A model generated the notes under the pieces. That model was not told where the DNA came from. It saw only the letters and a program-made list of their open reading frames with translations, and made no database searches. Positions 50,553 through 59,500 of a stretch of DNA of 64,000 nt are shown here, piece by piece (positions within the stretch are counted from its first letter, which is position 1; each line of letters starts with the position of its first letter). The position numbers and the translations under genes are program-made. This DNA comes from Rhodothermaceae bacterium Tc-Br11_B2g6_7 (lineage in GTDB: Bacteria > Bacteroidota > Rhodothermia > Rhodothermales > Salinibacteraceae), in the NCBI GenBank assembly GCA_001564055.1, contig LKNB01000005.1, positions 32,096-96,095 of the forward strand, read 5' to 3'.

Positions 50553-51057
50553 GAAGTGAGGTCACCTGAAAAATGCAAGGATGGCGAAGCTGGATTGGAG
50601 GCTGTTTGTTACGTTAAGCAGCTGTTGCCCGAGGTCTGCGCAGCCATGGTGCAGCTTACGGCTCTCTCATAATGCGGGCCGTGCCGTGGGAAGCAAACAG
50701 CCTCCCGCCCCGGCGTGAAACACATGAGCAACATATCGACACTGGGTATGCGTGAAACTGATGCTTTTACCTGCTGCGTTCGAGTCACACCAGGGTGCAA
50801 GCATCATCACAGGTTTGGCCAACAGCGACTACCTGGCTTCAGTGCCTCAAGCACACAGCGATGGCCAGGCGCCGCACCTCTTGGATGGATCCTCGATCGG
50901 AGTCGAGGATGACTTCGGGGGAAGCGTGGAGATAGCATGATGAGTCGTGCCTTGTTTTAGCTTTTGGTAACCGCGAGTCCCGGCGTACGGCCTACCGCTT
51001 CCAGTTATTGAGCCACCGCTGCCCTTCACGCACGCTCCGCATCTGTCAAACAGTCAC
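50553..51057. other. 505-bp gap between the MoxR and VWA genes
   Basis: No ORF with a coherent start is seen. A hairpin ATCCTCGA-TCGGAG-TCGAGGAT lies at 50889-50910, similar in form to palindromic repeats of other bacteria. The sequence between has a lower G+C content than its neighbours. The two genes of the pair are normally adjacent, so this stretch may be an insertion. Confidence 0.6.
50889..50910. repeat. Palindromic hairpin in the MoxR-VWA gap
   Basis: ATCCTCGA (50889-50896) and TCGAGGAT (50903-50910) pair perfectly with a 6-nt loop TCGGAG. The core GGATCCTCGA...TCGAGGATGAC resembles REP palindromes of Alphaproteobacteria. Confidence 0.65.
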
Positions 51058-52077
51058 TCAAAGGTGCGCGACCACCGCGCTGATGGCGCGCTGCAGTCGT
51101 TCGACGGTGCCGTTGCCCTGTGCGCGCTCGATGAAGCGCCCCATCTCCCCTTGCTGCCGCAGGCGGGGGAGCACGTTCTGGGCGTAGAGCTGCGTGAACT
51201 CGTCCGGTGCGTTCGCGCCCATCCACACAAACCCACGCAGGGCCTGCTCGGCGTTCTCGGCGCGCACGCTCAGCCCGGTCGTGATCGCGTATCTTTTCGA
51301 CGGCTCCTCGGGGAAGACGACCGTCCCCTCGTCCTCCGCCAGGATCTTCTCGAAGTCAGGCAGATCGTCGTAGATGTCGAGGTAGGCGTAAAACTCGCCG
51401 GCGGGCCCTTCGCCGATGGCCGTGGCGAGGTCCAGCGCGGGCTCGCCTGTGCTGTAGAGCCACGAGGCCATCTCCCACGAGCGGGGCGACGGCCACGCCG
51501 GGTGGTCCGGGCTCATGTTGAATAGCAGCTCGGGCCGAAAGGAAAGGAAGGCCTGGATGTGCTCGTGCAGACCCTCGCGTAGGGCGTACCGGCGGAAGGA
51601 CTCAAGATCGGGCGCTACGTCGAGATGGATAAACCGATTGGCCACCGGCGCCGGCATATCGAACACCGCTGCCCTGTCCTCCTTCCGGTTGCCCGCTGCC
51701 CAGATGTACCATCCGTCGGGTAGCGTGTAGCTGCCCACCTTCCGGTCGAGGATCAGCTGCTGCGCGATGCCCTGCACCGTGGGCGCGGCCATGTTCACCT
51801 CATCCAGAAACAGCACCCCCTGCCCCTCCCGTGGAAGGAAGTCAGGCGCGTACCAGGTGGCCGATCGGTCGTCATCGCGGGGCACCGGCAGCCCGCGGAG
51901 ATCGGTCGGCGCGAGCTGGCTCAGCCGGACATCAACCAGATCGAGCTCCCGCGCGGCGGCCACTTCAGCCACGATGCTGGACTTGCCAATACCGGGCGGT
52001 CCCCAGATCATGAGGCTCATCCGGAGGTCGTGCTGCAGCACGTTTTCGAGAAAGCGTTGCAGAGTCGAAGGCGTCAT
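51058..52077 (-). CDS. MoxR-family AAA+ ATPase
   Basis: The 339-aa protein has Walker A GPPGIGKSS (residues 26-34), the Walker B LFLDEVNMAAPTVQ (DEVN near 92-95), and WAAGNRKEDRAAVFDMPAPV with sensor residues, followed by a C-terminal lid. MoxR ATPases work with VWA partners; the DUF2201 gene downstream is the likely one. The start (52077) overlaps by 4 bp (ATGA) the end of an upstream frame at 52074-52274, so it belonged to an operon with a further gene that has since been cut. Confidence 0.92.
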   Translation of the reverse strand: MTPSTLQRFLENVLQHDLRMSLMIWGPPGIGKSSIVAEVAAARELDLVDVRLSQLAPTDLRGLPVPRDDDRSATWYAPDFLPREGQGVLFLDEVNMAAPTVQGIAQQLILDRKVGSYTLPDGWYIWAAGNRKEDRAAVFDMPAPVANRFIHLDVAPDLESFRRYALREGLHEHIQAFLSFRPELLFNMSPDHPAWPSPRSWEMASWLYSTGEPALDLATAIGEGPAGEFYAYLDIYDDLPDFEKILAEDEGTVVFPEEPSKRYAITTGLSVRAENAEQALRGFVWMGANAPDEFTQLYAQNVLPRLRQQGEMGRFIERAQGNGTVERLQRAISAVVAHL

Positions 52078-52274
52078 GTTGCGCAGGGAGTTTCGTTCAC
52101 AAACAGTTCGGAAGGTGCATCCGGATGTGCCTGAAACCGCTCAAACACATCGGGATCGTGGCTTTCTATCACAAATAGCCTTTCCAGACAATGGAACGGC
52201 AGTGTTTCTCTTGACAGGAGGTCCCGCAGGTAGTCGTTCGCAAATACTCTGGGATCCGCCCAGGGCAATCGCAA
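52074..52274 (-). pseudogene. 5'-truncated gene upstream of the MoxR ATPase
   Basis: The reading frame preserved from 52260 to 52074 encodes ADPRVFANDYLRDLLSRETL, LERLFVIESHDPDVFERFQA and HPDAPSELF, then stops. At 52261 it meets the end of an ISAs1-type element (CAGGGCAATCGC), and the track's first residues (LRLPW) are IS-encoded. The HPDAPSELF stretch resembles leucine-rich variant repeats seen in proteins encoded next to MoxR-VWA pairs; this is a weak likeness. The overlap with MoxR (ATGA) shows that it was the upstream partner of the pair. Confidence 0.75.
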
Positions 52275-52645
52275 GAACGCTAAAGGCCGCTGAGCACTTT
52301 ACGCAGGTACGCTTCATCCCACCCCGCGCGGAGTCGTCGGTTCTTGATGCCCGCTGAGCTGGTCGGCTCTTGCTTCAGCAGGTTCAGCGCCAGGCGGCGC
52401 ACCACCGCCATGTTTTGCGTCGCATGTCTTGTACGGATATATCTCTCGTCTTCCCGGAAGGCTACGTCCAAGACCCAGTGCAGCTTAATCTCAATGTGCC
52501 AGTGCTGGCGCACCGCGCGTAGCAGCACCTCGGCCTCAGGAGCAAGGCTGCTGATGTAGTAGCGCCGCTGCGTCGTTGTCTTCTCGCCATCGAACCGCTC
52601 GTGCTGGACCATGCACACCGTGGGCAGCTCCTGAATTATCAGACC
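52261..52645 (-). mobile_element. ISAs1-family remnant
   Basis: The terminal CAGGGCAATCGCAAG at 52261 is the typical inverted end of ISAs1-family elements. Only the C-terminal 119 codons of the transposase remain, and the other end is lost near 52640, where the frame enters unrelated sequence. The element has therefore been truncated after insertion. It cuts the gene upstream of MoxR. Confidence 0.75.
52280..52636 (-). pseudogene. ISAs1-family transposase, C-terminal fragment
   Basis: Residues RRYYISSLAPEAEVLLRAVR, QHWHIEIKLHWVLDVAFRED and VVRRLALNLLKQEPTSSAGI match the C-terminal third of ISAs1 (H-repeat) transposases with the HW-x-IE and DDE-related region, ending AGWDEAYLRKVLSGL. The N-terminal DDE part is missing, so the protein is inactive. 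The frame reads back to LPTVCMV and then diverges. Confidence 0.9.
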
Positions 52646-52743
52646 CCCAAGTTGTTTGCGAACCGTTCTACCAGCACCAACCCAACCAACCGTGAACCAG
52701 CGCAGTTACTAATGTAGACCCTGGCACACAAAACGGGGGCATC

Positions 52744-53103
52744 TCACAGGCGCAGCGCGTTGAACACTCGCGCCAGCTCGGCCCCGGCCTGCACGGTCAG
52801 GCGCTCGTTGTCGCCCACCAGCAGCAGCTTCTGATGCGCCTCGGCGATCGCCTCAACGGCCTCAATAACCAGCAACGCGGCGGTGCCGGCGGACAGGAGC
52901 CGGTAGCCTTTCGCCTGCAGCAGCGGCCACACAAGGGCTTTCGCCCAGGCCGTGGGGGCCGTGCAGGTGAGGCCCACCCAGCCGTCGGCGGCCTGCGCTA
53001 CCGCATCCTCCAGTGCTCGGCCGGTCCGGGCCTGCGGCACGAAGACCAGCTTGACATCGGTGGGGTGCTGGCGACACAGAGACACAACAGACGAGAGGGC
53101 CAT
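52744..53103 (-). CDS. Possible N-terminal fragment of a PD-(D/E)XK nuclease/AddB-like protein
   Basis: About 119 aa from the ATG at 53103. The stretch VKLVFVPQARTGRALEDAVA then GWVGLTCTAPTAWAKALVWP resembles the start of AddB-like repair nucleases (FV.P....G..L...AR; GW.GL....P..LA..L). That family is normally over 800 residues, so only the beginning would remain. The ORF is followed immediately by the ISAs1 remnant, which is consistent with disruption. I am not sure of the family assignment, and a start GTG at 53163 is also possible. Confidence 0.4.
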   Translation of the reverse strand: MALSSVVSLCRQHPTDVKLVFVPQARTGRALEDAVAQAADGWVGLTCTAPTAWAKALVWPLLQAKGYRLLSAGTAALLVIEAVEAIAEAHQKLLLVGDNERLTVQAGAELARVFNALRL

Positions 53104-53429
53104 GGCGGTGGTCAGTACGGCGTGGGTGATAGTGTCATTGAAACGGGCTGCTGCCCACACCACTGGCTCCTCCCTTTCTTGGCAGGCCCCCGGAGTGGCA
53201 GCAGGTATACTCTAACCATCGACCCCACAGCCAGCGCCTTAAGAGCGGCACCCAAAAATCGCGTGGACAGGACCACCCCGGCCTGCGGCTCTCTCTTGCT
53301 GTCGCCCGCGCGACAGCCGGAGGGGCCTGTCGTTTAGAGCCAGCTACCGTTGCGTAGCCTGTTAATATCCGGACTGGATAGCCGATCACATAAGCCCATG
53401 GTTATCTCACCACGTACCCCTGTTTTGTT

Positions 53430-55127
53430 ATGGCCCGGATGATTCCCACGTACAATCCGCCTACGGATAGCGCCGCAGAGGCGAAGGTCTACTGCTGGCT
53501 CGCGGAAGGCCTTCCCGATGACTACGATGTCTATCACTCGGTAGACCTGTTTCATAAGACCGAACGAGGCCTGCGGGAAGCGGAGGCGGATTTCGTGATC
53601 GTGCATCCGACCAAAGGCCTGCTTATCCTTGAAGTGAAGGGCGGTCAGGAGATTTACTATGACGGGCAGGTCTGGCACTCCATCTCGCATTTCGGCGGCG
53701 ACTACGTGACCAAAGACCCCTTCAAACAGGGGAGACATAACCTGCACCAGTTGCTCAAGCGCGGCAAAGATGTAGGGCTCTGGCAGAAGGAGTCCGAGAT
53801 CAATTTCCTGCGCGGCTACGGCGTGGTCTTTCCTGACGTAGCCTGGACGGGCAACGAGCCCCTTCCCGCTCACGCGGATCATCTCCTGATTCGTGATCAA
53901 CGCCTTCGCGTCGACACCAAACAGCAGATCGATCGGCTGTTTAACCCGTGGGGCCGTCAGGAAGGAGGTAACACCACTGCCAGAGTCCAGCTGCGGGCCT
54001 TCACGCAGGAAGTGCTACAGCCCACCTTTCGCGTAAAGCCCTCCCTTAAACTTCAGATTGCGGAGAACGACGACACGTTCGTGCGCCTAACGGAGGGGCA
54101 GAACAAGACCTACAACGGCGTCCTGAAGACCAACCGGCGGGCGCTCATTGAAGGGTATGCGGGTACGGGCAAGACCTTTCTGGCCCTGCACCGGGCGGCC
54201 GACCTCGGGCGCGAGGGGCACCGTACGCTGTTTCTCTGCTTCAACCGGCACCTGTCCACCTACGCCCAACAGCAGGCCGCCGACGTCCCCAACCTCACGG
54301 TGTCGACGTTTCATCACCTGGCCAAACAGGCCGCCGCAACGACCCCGGGCCTCCGGTTTCCTTCCCGCCCGGATACCGACTTCTGGACGACTGGGGCCGC
54401 AGACTTGCTACTGGAAGCTGCCGAGCGCACGGGACTCTCGTTTGATGCTATCCTGGTGGATGAAGCGCAGGATTTTCAGGACGCCTGGTGGGTGGCCGTG
54501 CAGTCCCTCCTTACGGACGACGCCTATTTCTATGTCTTCACCGATCCCGGCCAAAATATCTACCACGGCAACCTGAGCGACGAATTGGGTCTGCCCACCA
54601 CCATCTGCCTCACAGAAAATTGCCGCTCCACCCGGGAGATCCGCACGTTTGCAGGCTCTATCTTGCAGCGCGACGAAGATAGCGCCGCGTTCGTGGTCCA
54701 GGGCCAGCCCGTCGCCACGGAAGCCTTTGAGCAGCGGGAGGATCAGTACGAACAGCTCCGCACGATCGTGAAGCAGTTGAAGCAGGATGAGAACCTCCGT
54801 TCAAAGGACCTGCTGCTGCTCTCCCCCTACACGTACGACAACATGCTGCTGGCCGATCACAACCACCGCCTCGGCGGCTACAAGGTGGCGCCATACGACC
54901 CCCTCACCCCGCCCGACGAGCAAACGCTCTACTACGAGAGTCTGCAGGCTTTTAAGGGCATGGAGGCCCCGGTGGTGGTGCTATTTGACGTCCGTCTTGA
55001 CTCCAGCGCCAATACCCGCGAAAACATGTACGTGGCCGCCTCTCGGGCTCAGCATGTGCTGTATGTGCTCCACGAAAAGGGATGGAAAGAGGACATGGTG
55101 GCGGCACAGCACCCTGCTGCTGCTTAG
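53430..55127 (+). CDS. NERD-nuclease / UvrD-type helicase fusion
   Basis: The 565-aa protein begins with a NERD nuclease-like domain (residues about 15-130): LREAEADFVIVHPTKGLLIL ending in EVKGG, the D/E-x-K site. A superfamily I helicase follows: GYAGTGKTFLALHRA (Walker A, 242-249), ILVDEAQDFQDAW (344-349), TENCRSTREIRTFA (motif IV region) and a C-terminal SLQAFKGMEAPVVVLFDV with YVAASRAQHVLYVLHEKGW. NERD-helicase proteins occur in defence islands. It is the first gene of the island and stands alone on the plus strand. Confidence 0.88.
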   Translation: MARMIPTYNPPTDSAAEAKVYCWLAEGLPDDYDVYHSVDLFHKTERGLREAEADFVIVHPTKGLLILEVKGGQEIYYDGQVWHSISHFGGDYVTKDPFKQGRHNLHQLLKRGKDVGLWQKESEINFLRGYGVVFPDVAWTGNEPLPAHADHLLIRDQRLRVDTKQQIDRLFNPWGRQEGGNTTARVQLRAFTQEVLQPTFRVKPSLKLQIAENDDTFVRLTEGQNKTYNGVLKTNRRALIEGYAGTGKTFLALHRAADLGREGHRTLFLCFNRHLSTYAQQQAADVPNLTVSTFHHLAKQAAATTPGLRFPSRPDTDFWTTGAADLLLEAAERTGLSFDAILVDEAQDFQDAWWVAVQSLLTDDAYFYVFTDPGQNIYHGNLSDELGLPTTICLTENCRSTREIRTFAGSILQRDEDSAAFVVQGQPVATEAFEQREDQYEQLRTIVKQLKQDENLRSKDLLLLSPYTYDNMLLADHNHRLGGYKVAPYDPLTPPDEQTLYYESLQAFKGMEAPVVVLFDVRLDSSANTRENMYVAASRAQHVLYVLHEKGWKEDMVAAQHPAAA

Positions 55128-55518
55128 AAAGCGGCGGTCAGATGCGCAAGCCGACCAGATGGGAGATTATCGGTGTGCAAACAGCTTCTACTCGCTCGTG
55201 CCGTTGGCGGGGGGAGAGTCTACGCCGTGGTGCACGGGTGCTGCCTCGCCCCCTAAATCGCTCGTCACGTCCGTCCCGGGCGTGACGCCCGCCGGGACCG
55301 TCCCCGGTCCCAAGCCGACGGGAGGCTACCATTCGGTCCATCACCGCGATCGGTTCCAGTCACAAATTATCGGTTTGCCACGCCTTCACCCCCGGCCGGG
55401 ACGATCATTAGAGGGTTGCCTCTGCATGAACCGCCCACCTCCTTGTCATCCCCACCTCGAGTGTGACGCACCCTCGATAGCGTGTGATGCATGCGCGATT
55501 CCTGTCTTAGGACCACCC
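55128..55518. other. 391-bp gap with dispersed repeats
   Basis: No gene is seen. The palindrome CGTCACG...CGTGACG lies at 55263-55287. Downstream there are the GGGACCG...CGGTCCC hairpin and the GCCACGCCTTCACCCCCGGC stretch at 55378-55397. This is the best preserved copy of the composite repeat. The region separates the NERD-helicase from the oppositely oriented Mrr gene. Confidence 0.7.
55263..55412. repeat. Composite dispersed repeat, copy 3
   Basis: Palindrome CGTCACGTCCGTCCC..., then GGGACCG-TCCC-CGGTCCC, then TATCGGTTTGCCACG and CCGGCCGGGACGAT. Related at 48404-48480 (first part) and 49241-49380 (later part). Confidence 0.65.
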
Positions 55519-56562
55519 TCACACCGCCGGCACCCACACCTGTTGCAGCGGGATCTGCGCTTTGAATTCGGACTCCAGGTTCTCGTAGTGCTGCAGCATC
55601 AGCTGAATGAACCCATCGCGGTCGAACAGCGCGACCGTCTGGTGGGCGTGCTCCGCTTCGAGTTTGGCGTCGCGCGTAAAGCCGCCGGTGGAAACAAAGA
55701 TGCCTTTCTCGTCGGACCGTAACGTGCCAATGAATGAGCGCATCTCCGGACCGCCCGAGGTGCTCTGCCTATGCTTAACCTGAGCCTTGATGAGCGGCTG
55801 TTCAAAACCGAACGCGTCCGGGTGGGCGACGATATCCACGCCTCGATCGGGGCCGGGTGGGGTGCTCACGGCTTCAAAGCCCATGGCGCGCAGCACGCCG
55901 GCCACCAGGTCCTGAAAGTCAAACGGATCGAGGCCGTGGATCAGATCGGCAATGCGCTCGTCGGCCTGTGCCTTTACCTCATCGTACAGCGGCGGCGCCT
56001 CATCGGCTCCATCTTCTTCCGTTATCACTGCCGCGGGCTCTCCGCGCGAGAGGCGCTTAATCTCTTCGATATAATCCGTCAGGGAGAATACGGTCAGCGA
56101 GCTACCCATCGAGTTGCGGGCGGCTGTGCTGAACGCATCACGGGAAATCCGGCGCTCCCAATCTACCGGACGCGTGTGGTCATAGTCTTCATCCAGCATG
56201 CCCGGGCGGTAGGCATAGTCCCCGGAGATCCGGCCGATGAGTAGCTCCCGGCTGGCTTTGATGTACGTGAGCACATAGTCGCCCTCCTGCACCTCGCGAA
56301 CGAAGCGGTACAGTTGCCCGGCATTGACGGCCCGGCGGTGTTTGGAATGATCGGGATAAACGTCCCGGTAGCGCTCCTTAAACTCCGCGCGGGTCTGAAG
56401 GCCGGAGAGGTCACCCATCGCTGTCCAGCCAATCGCTACAATTTTAAGCTCCTCCAGCCGATCGGGCAGTTCATTTTCATTACCGGCGCGGACCATCCAG
56501 GCGTTTGCTTGGGGCATTAGGTCTGAATTGTCAGTTGTGAGTTGTCGAAGGTACTTGCTCAT
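55519..56562 (-). CDS. Mrr-type restriction endonuclease with EVE/PUA-like N-terminal region
   Basis: The 347-aa protein has two parts. Residues about 18-160 look like an EVE/PUA-type modified-base reader (AWMVRAGNENELPDRLEELK, EGDYVLTYIKASRELLIGRI, RDAFSTAARNSMGSSLTVFS). Residues about 205-330 form a Mrr_cat nuclease: DPFDFQDLVAGVLRAMGFEA, PPGPDRGVDIVAHPDA (D243) and LIKAQVKHRQST (Q261-x-K263), a normal QxK catalytic triad variant. It overlaps the helicase gene by 4 bp (ATGA), which fixes its start. The layout is that of a type IV or two-component restriction enzyme for modified DNA. Confidence 0.88.
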   Translation of the reverse strand: MSKYLRQLTTDNSDLMPQANAWMVRAGNENELPDRLEELKIVAIGWTAMGDLSGLQTRAEFKERYRDVYPDHSKHRRAVNAGQLYRFVREVQEGDYVLTYIKASRELLIGRISGDYAYRPGMLDEDYDHTRPVDWERRISRDAFSTAARNSMGSSLTVFSLTDYIEEIKRLSRGEPAAVITEEDGADEAPPLYDEVKAQADERIADLIHGLDPFDFQDLVAGVLRAMGFEAVSTPPGPDRGVDIVAHPDAFGFEQPLIKAQVKHRQSTSGGPEMRSFIGTLRSDEKGIFVSTGGFTRDAKLEAEHAHQTVALFDRDGFIQLMLQHYENLESEFKAQIPLQQVWVPAV

Positions 56563-59500
56563 TGGCCCGTCACATACCGCTCCAGACGTTTCAGGTCCTC
56601 CATCCTGCGCACTTCAACCAGCCGGTAACCGAGTGCTCGCAACCGGTTGCGTTTTTCGCGATCTGCCTCGCTAACGTAATCTTTATCGTGATCACTGCCG
56701 TCTACAAAGACAACGATGCGGGGCTCATAGTAAAAGTCAGCGATTGCGATGGGCACATCATCGCCATCGAACACCGTCCGCTGCGCGCCATCTGGCAGCG
56801 GTAGTCGCTGCTTGACGATAGCCTCCAGCACTTTTCGCTCAAAGGTCGATTCGCATGCGGCTTCGAGTGCCGCATATCGCTTGGTGGCGTCCTCCTGTTT
56901 CGCTTCCAGCGTGAGCGATGTAAGTTGCCGCAGGAAGGGTACCACCAGGGTTCGATCCAAGAGGTCGTGGTCGCGCTGATTGTAAAAGGAAAGCAGGCAG
57001 TCATAGCACGCTTTTTCGCAGCCTTCCTCGTCATCGGCATGGAGAATGCGTAGCGCCTCACGAATAACGGCCCGAAGCCGTGGTGGCTTAGTGAGCTGCT
57101 TGACGGCGCCGGTCCCTCCCTCTGCGGTTTCGAAAAGAACGATACGCCGCCGGTCGGCATCTTCCGGCACCTCACCGACAAAGCTCTGCACCTCACTCTC
57201 GTCCAGATCCATCGCTATCGTGAGGGCGCGTTCCAGTGTGTGGCGTAGCGTCGTGAAGAAGGCCTCCGTGTTCTCGACATCCGCCGGGGCACGACATTCG
57301 AGCGTGACCACATCGTTTTCGGAGCGGGTAAACAGATGCACCTGATCCAACACGTCATCGACGGACGCATTATTGGGGCACGTCCGACCATCTGAACCCT
57401 CCGCCGTGTGGTCTGAAGCAGCCTTCGATGTTAGCAACCAGGTGTTGCACGCGGTGCAGTAATTGAACCCGGGGGGCTCATCGCGCTCTTCATCCAGGTG
57501 CGGCCCGGAGTTGATCGTCAGCACGCGCCCGTTGTGCTCGTAGGTTACTTCTGCTTGCTCCTCGCTACCTGACAGCACGCTGAAGGTGGACCGCTTGCCG
57601 GGCTCGTAATAGGTATCAATTTGATACCCTTTCCGCATCCGCTCCTCCTCGTCTGCGGTAATCGACTGCCGTCGCATGGCCACCATGTCGGGCATTGGAA
57701 GCCCACGCGTGATAGGATGTTCGTGCTCCAACGACTCGTTGCATACCTTGCATCGTACGAGCCGTGTGTTCTCTTCCCCCATGTAGACGGTATCACAACC
57801 CGGGCATACCAGAATTTTCTCGAACGCAAGCCCGTCGTCTTCCTGGGTTTGAGGGCGCCCGTAGGTAACCGCGTACTTGCTTCCCGCGAAGTAGATGATG
57901 TTACCCGGCGCATACTCGCGGAGCGCCAGGACAGGGTCGCGGCGCAGCTCGCGGTCGCGGTCTGAGAATGACACACTCGTGGTCTGTCGCGGAAACGCAT
58001 AGTTCGGCAGGAAGCCCTGGCTGCCAAGGTAGCGATACGTGTAAAACGTACCTTTCCCGTCGCGCATCGAATGCAGTCGGCCCTCGATGACCCGGCGCCG
58101 CACCTGCAGCGAGCGGTCATGGGCGTCACGGCCGAGGCGGCGATTAATTTCCTGTCGCTCCTTGGTTAGGCGCACGTACTCTTCGCGCCACGGCTCGAAG
58201 CTGGCGTCCAGACGATCGACAAATCGCGTCACGGTGTCATCTGCGTGCCCTCGGTCGAACCACGCAAGGGATGCTTCTTCCCTGCTGAAGGCCCGTAGTA
58301 CAGCATCAACGAGTTCAGCTCGCTGCTTCTGGATGGCAGCGCCCAGGTCCGTCCGAAGATCCTGGTAAAGTGGAAACGTCGGCTCGTCGACGTTGAGTAT
58401 CTCCTTTGGACGAGAGGGAAGCTTCCATACGCCACGGTGGGCCAAAAGCTCAAGTACCAGGGCATGCGTGTGACTGCGGATGAGTTGCTTGTTGTCGAGG
58501 AGAAACCGTGGGGGGCTAATTTTTCCAGAGATGATGCGCTCCGGATAGCGGTAGAAGTACTGGTCGTGTGGCCCCCGGTATTGCCCGGCACCACAAAACA
58601 CGCTAATTAAGGCCGGCTGCCCCTTTCGTCCAGCGCGTCCGGCGCGCTGCGCATAATTTGAAGGGTTTGGTGGCACGTTGCGCATGTACACATTGGAGAG
58701 CGACCCGATATCGATGCCCAGCTCCATGGTGGGCGTGCACACAAGCACATTCGTGGGATCCTCGTCGCTTTGAAAGGCGCGTTCGATGCGCTGGCGATCT
58801 TCGCCGCTTACTTGGCCGCTATGCTCCTCGGCGTACACCGGGACGCCCTGGCCAAGCGGCTGATCATATTCAAGCCGAAAATAGTTCTGGCTGAGGTCAA
58901 CATCGCTATCGAGCATGTTGCATGAGCGCTCCGTGCAGACATCAGTTACGTTGAAGTGCTGCACACTCCCACAACGAGGGCAGACCTGATGCTTCGTCTC
59001 GTCGGTGGCAACAAGCTCAATGAGATCCGAGGGTACCATGTAAAGCGTACCGGCATACTTGACATGATGCGTGGTAAGAAACTCCACCTCGGGGGAGGAT
59101 AGCGTGCCTACCGTTGCCTGCAGCACCTCTACGGCTTCCATATACTCTACGTTAAGTGCTCGCTTGGTCCACGCGATGAAGGTGGTGCTGGCGTGCACAA
59201 AGCGCAGCACCTCAGCGTTCTTAGACCGGTTGGATGCCTCGTCGCTGTACCCTGTGGGTTTAATGAACGTGTCACTGACGTCCCCCTCGAGAAACGCTGC
59301 CGGGTTCAGTTTGCCCAAGACCCGGCGCTTGAAGTTATTGAAGTTGGTCAGCGCATCATGCTGTACCGCCAGGCGCTTGCGCATAATGTCCAGAAAGCCG
59401 CGCAGGTAGTCTTCCCGCATATCGGCGTCGAGGTCCTGCAGGACAGGCACGGTCTTCCATGGCTCCTCATCCGCGGCGAGCCGATCCAGACCGCCATAAT

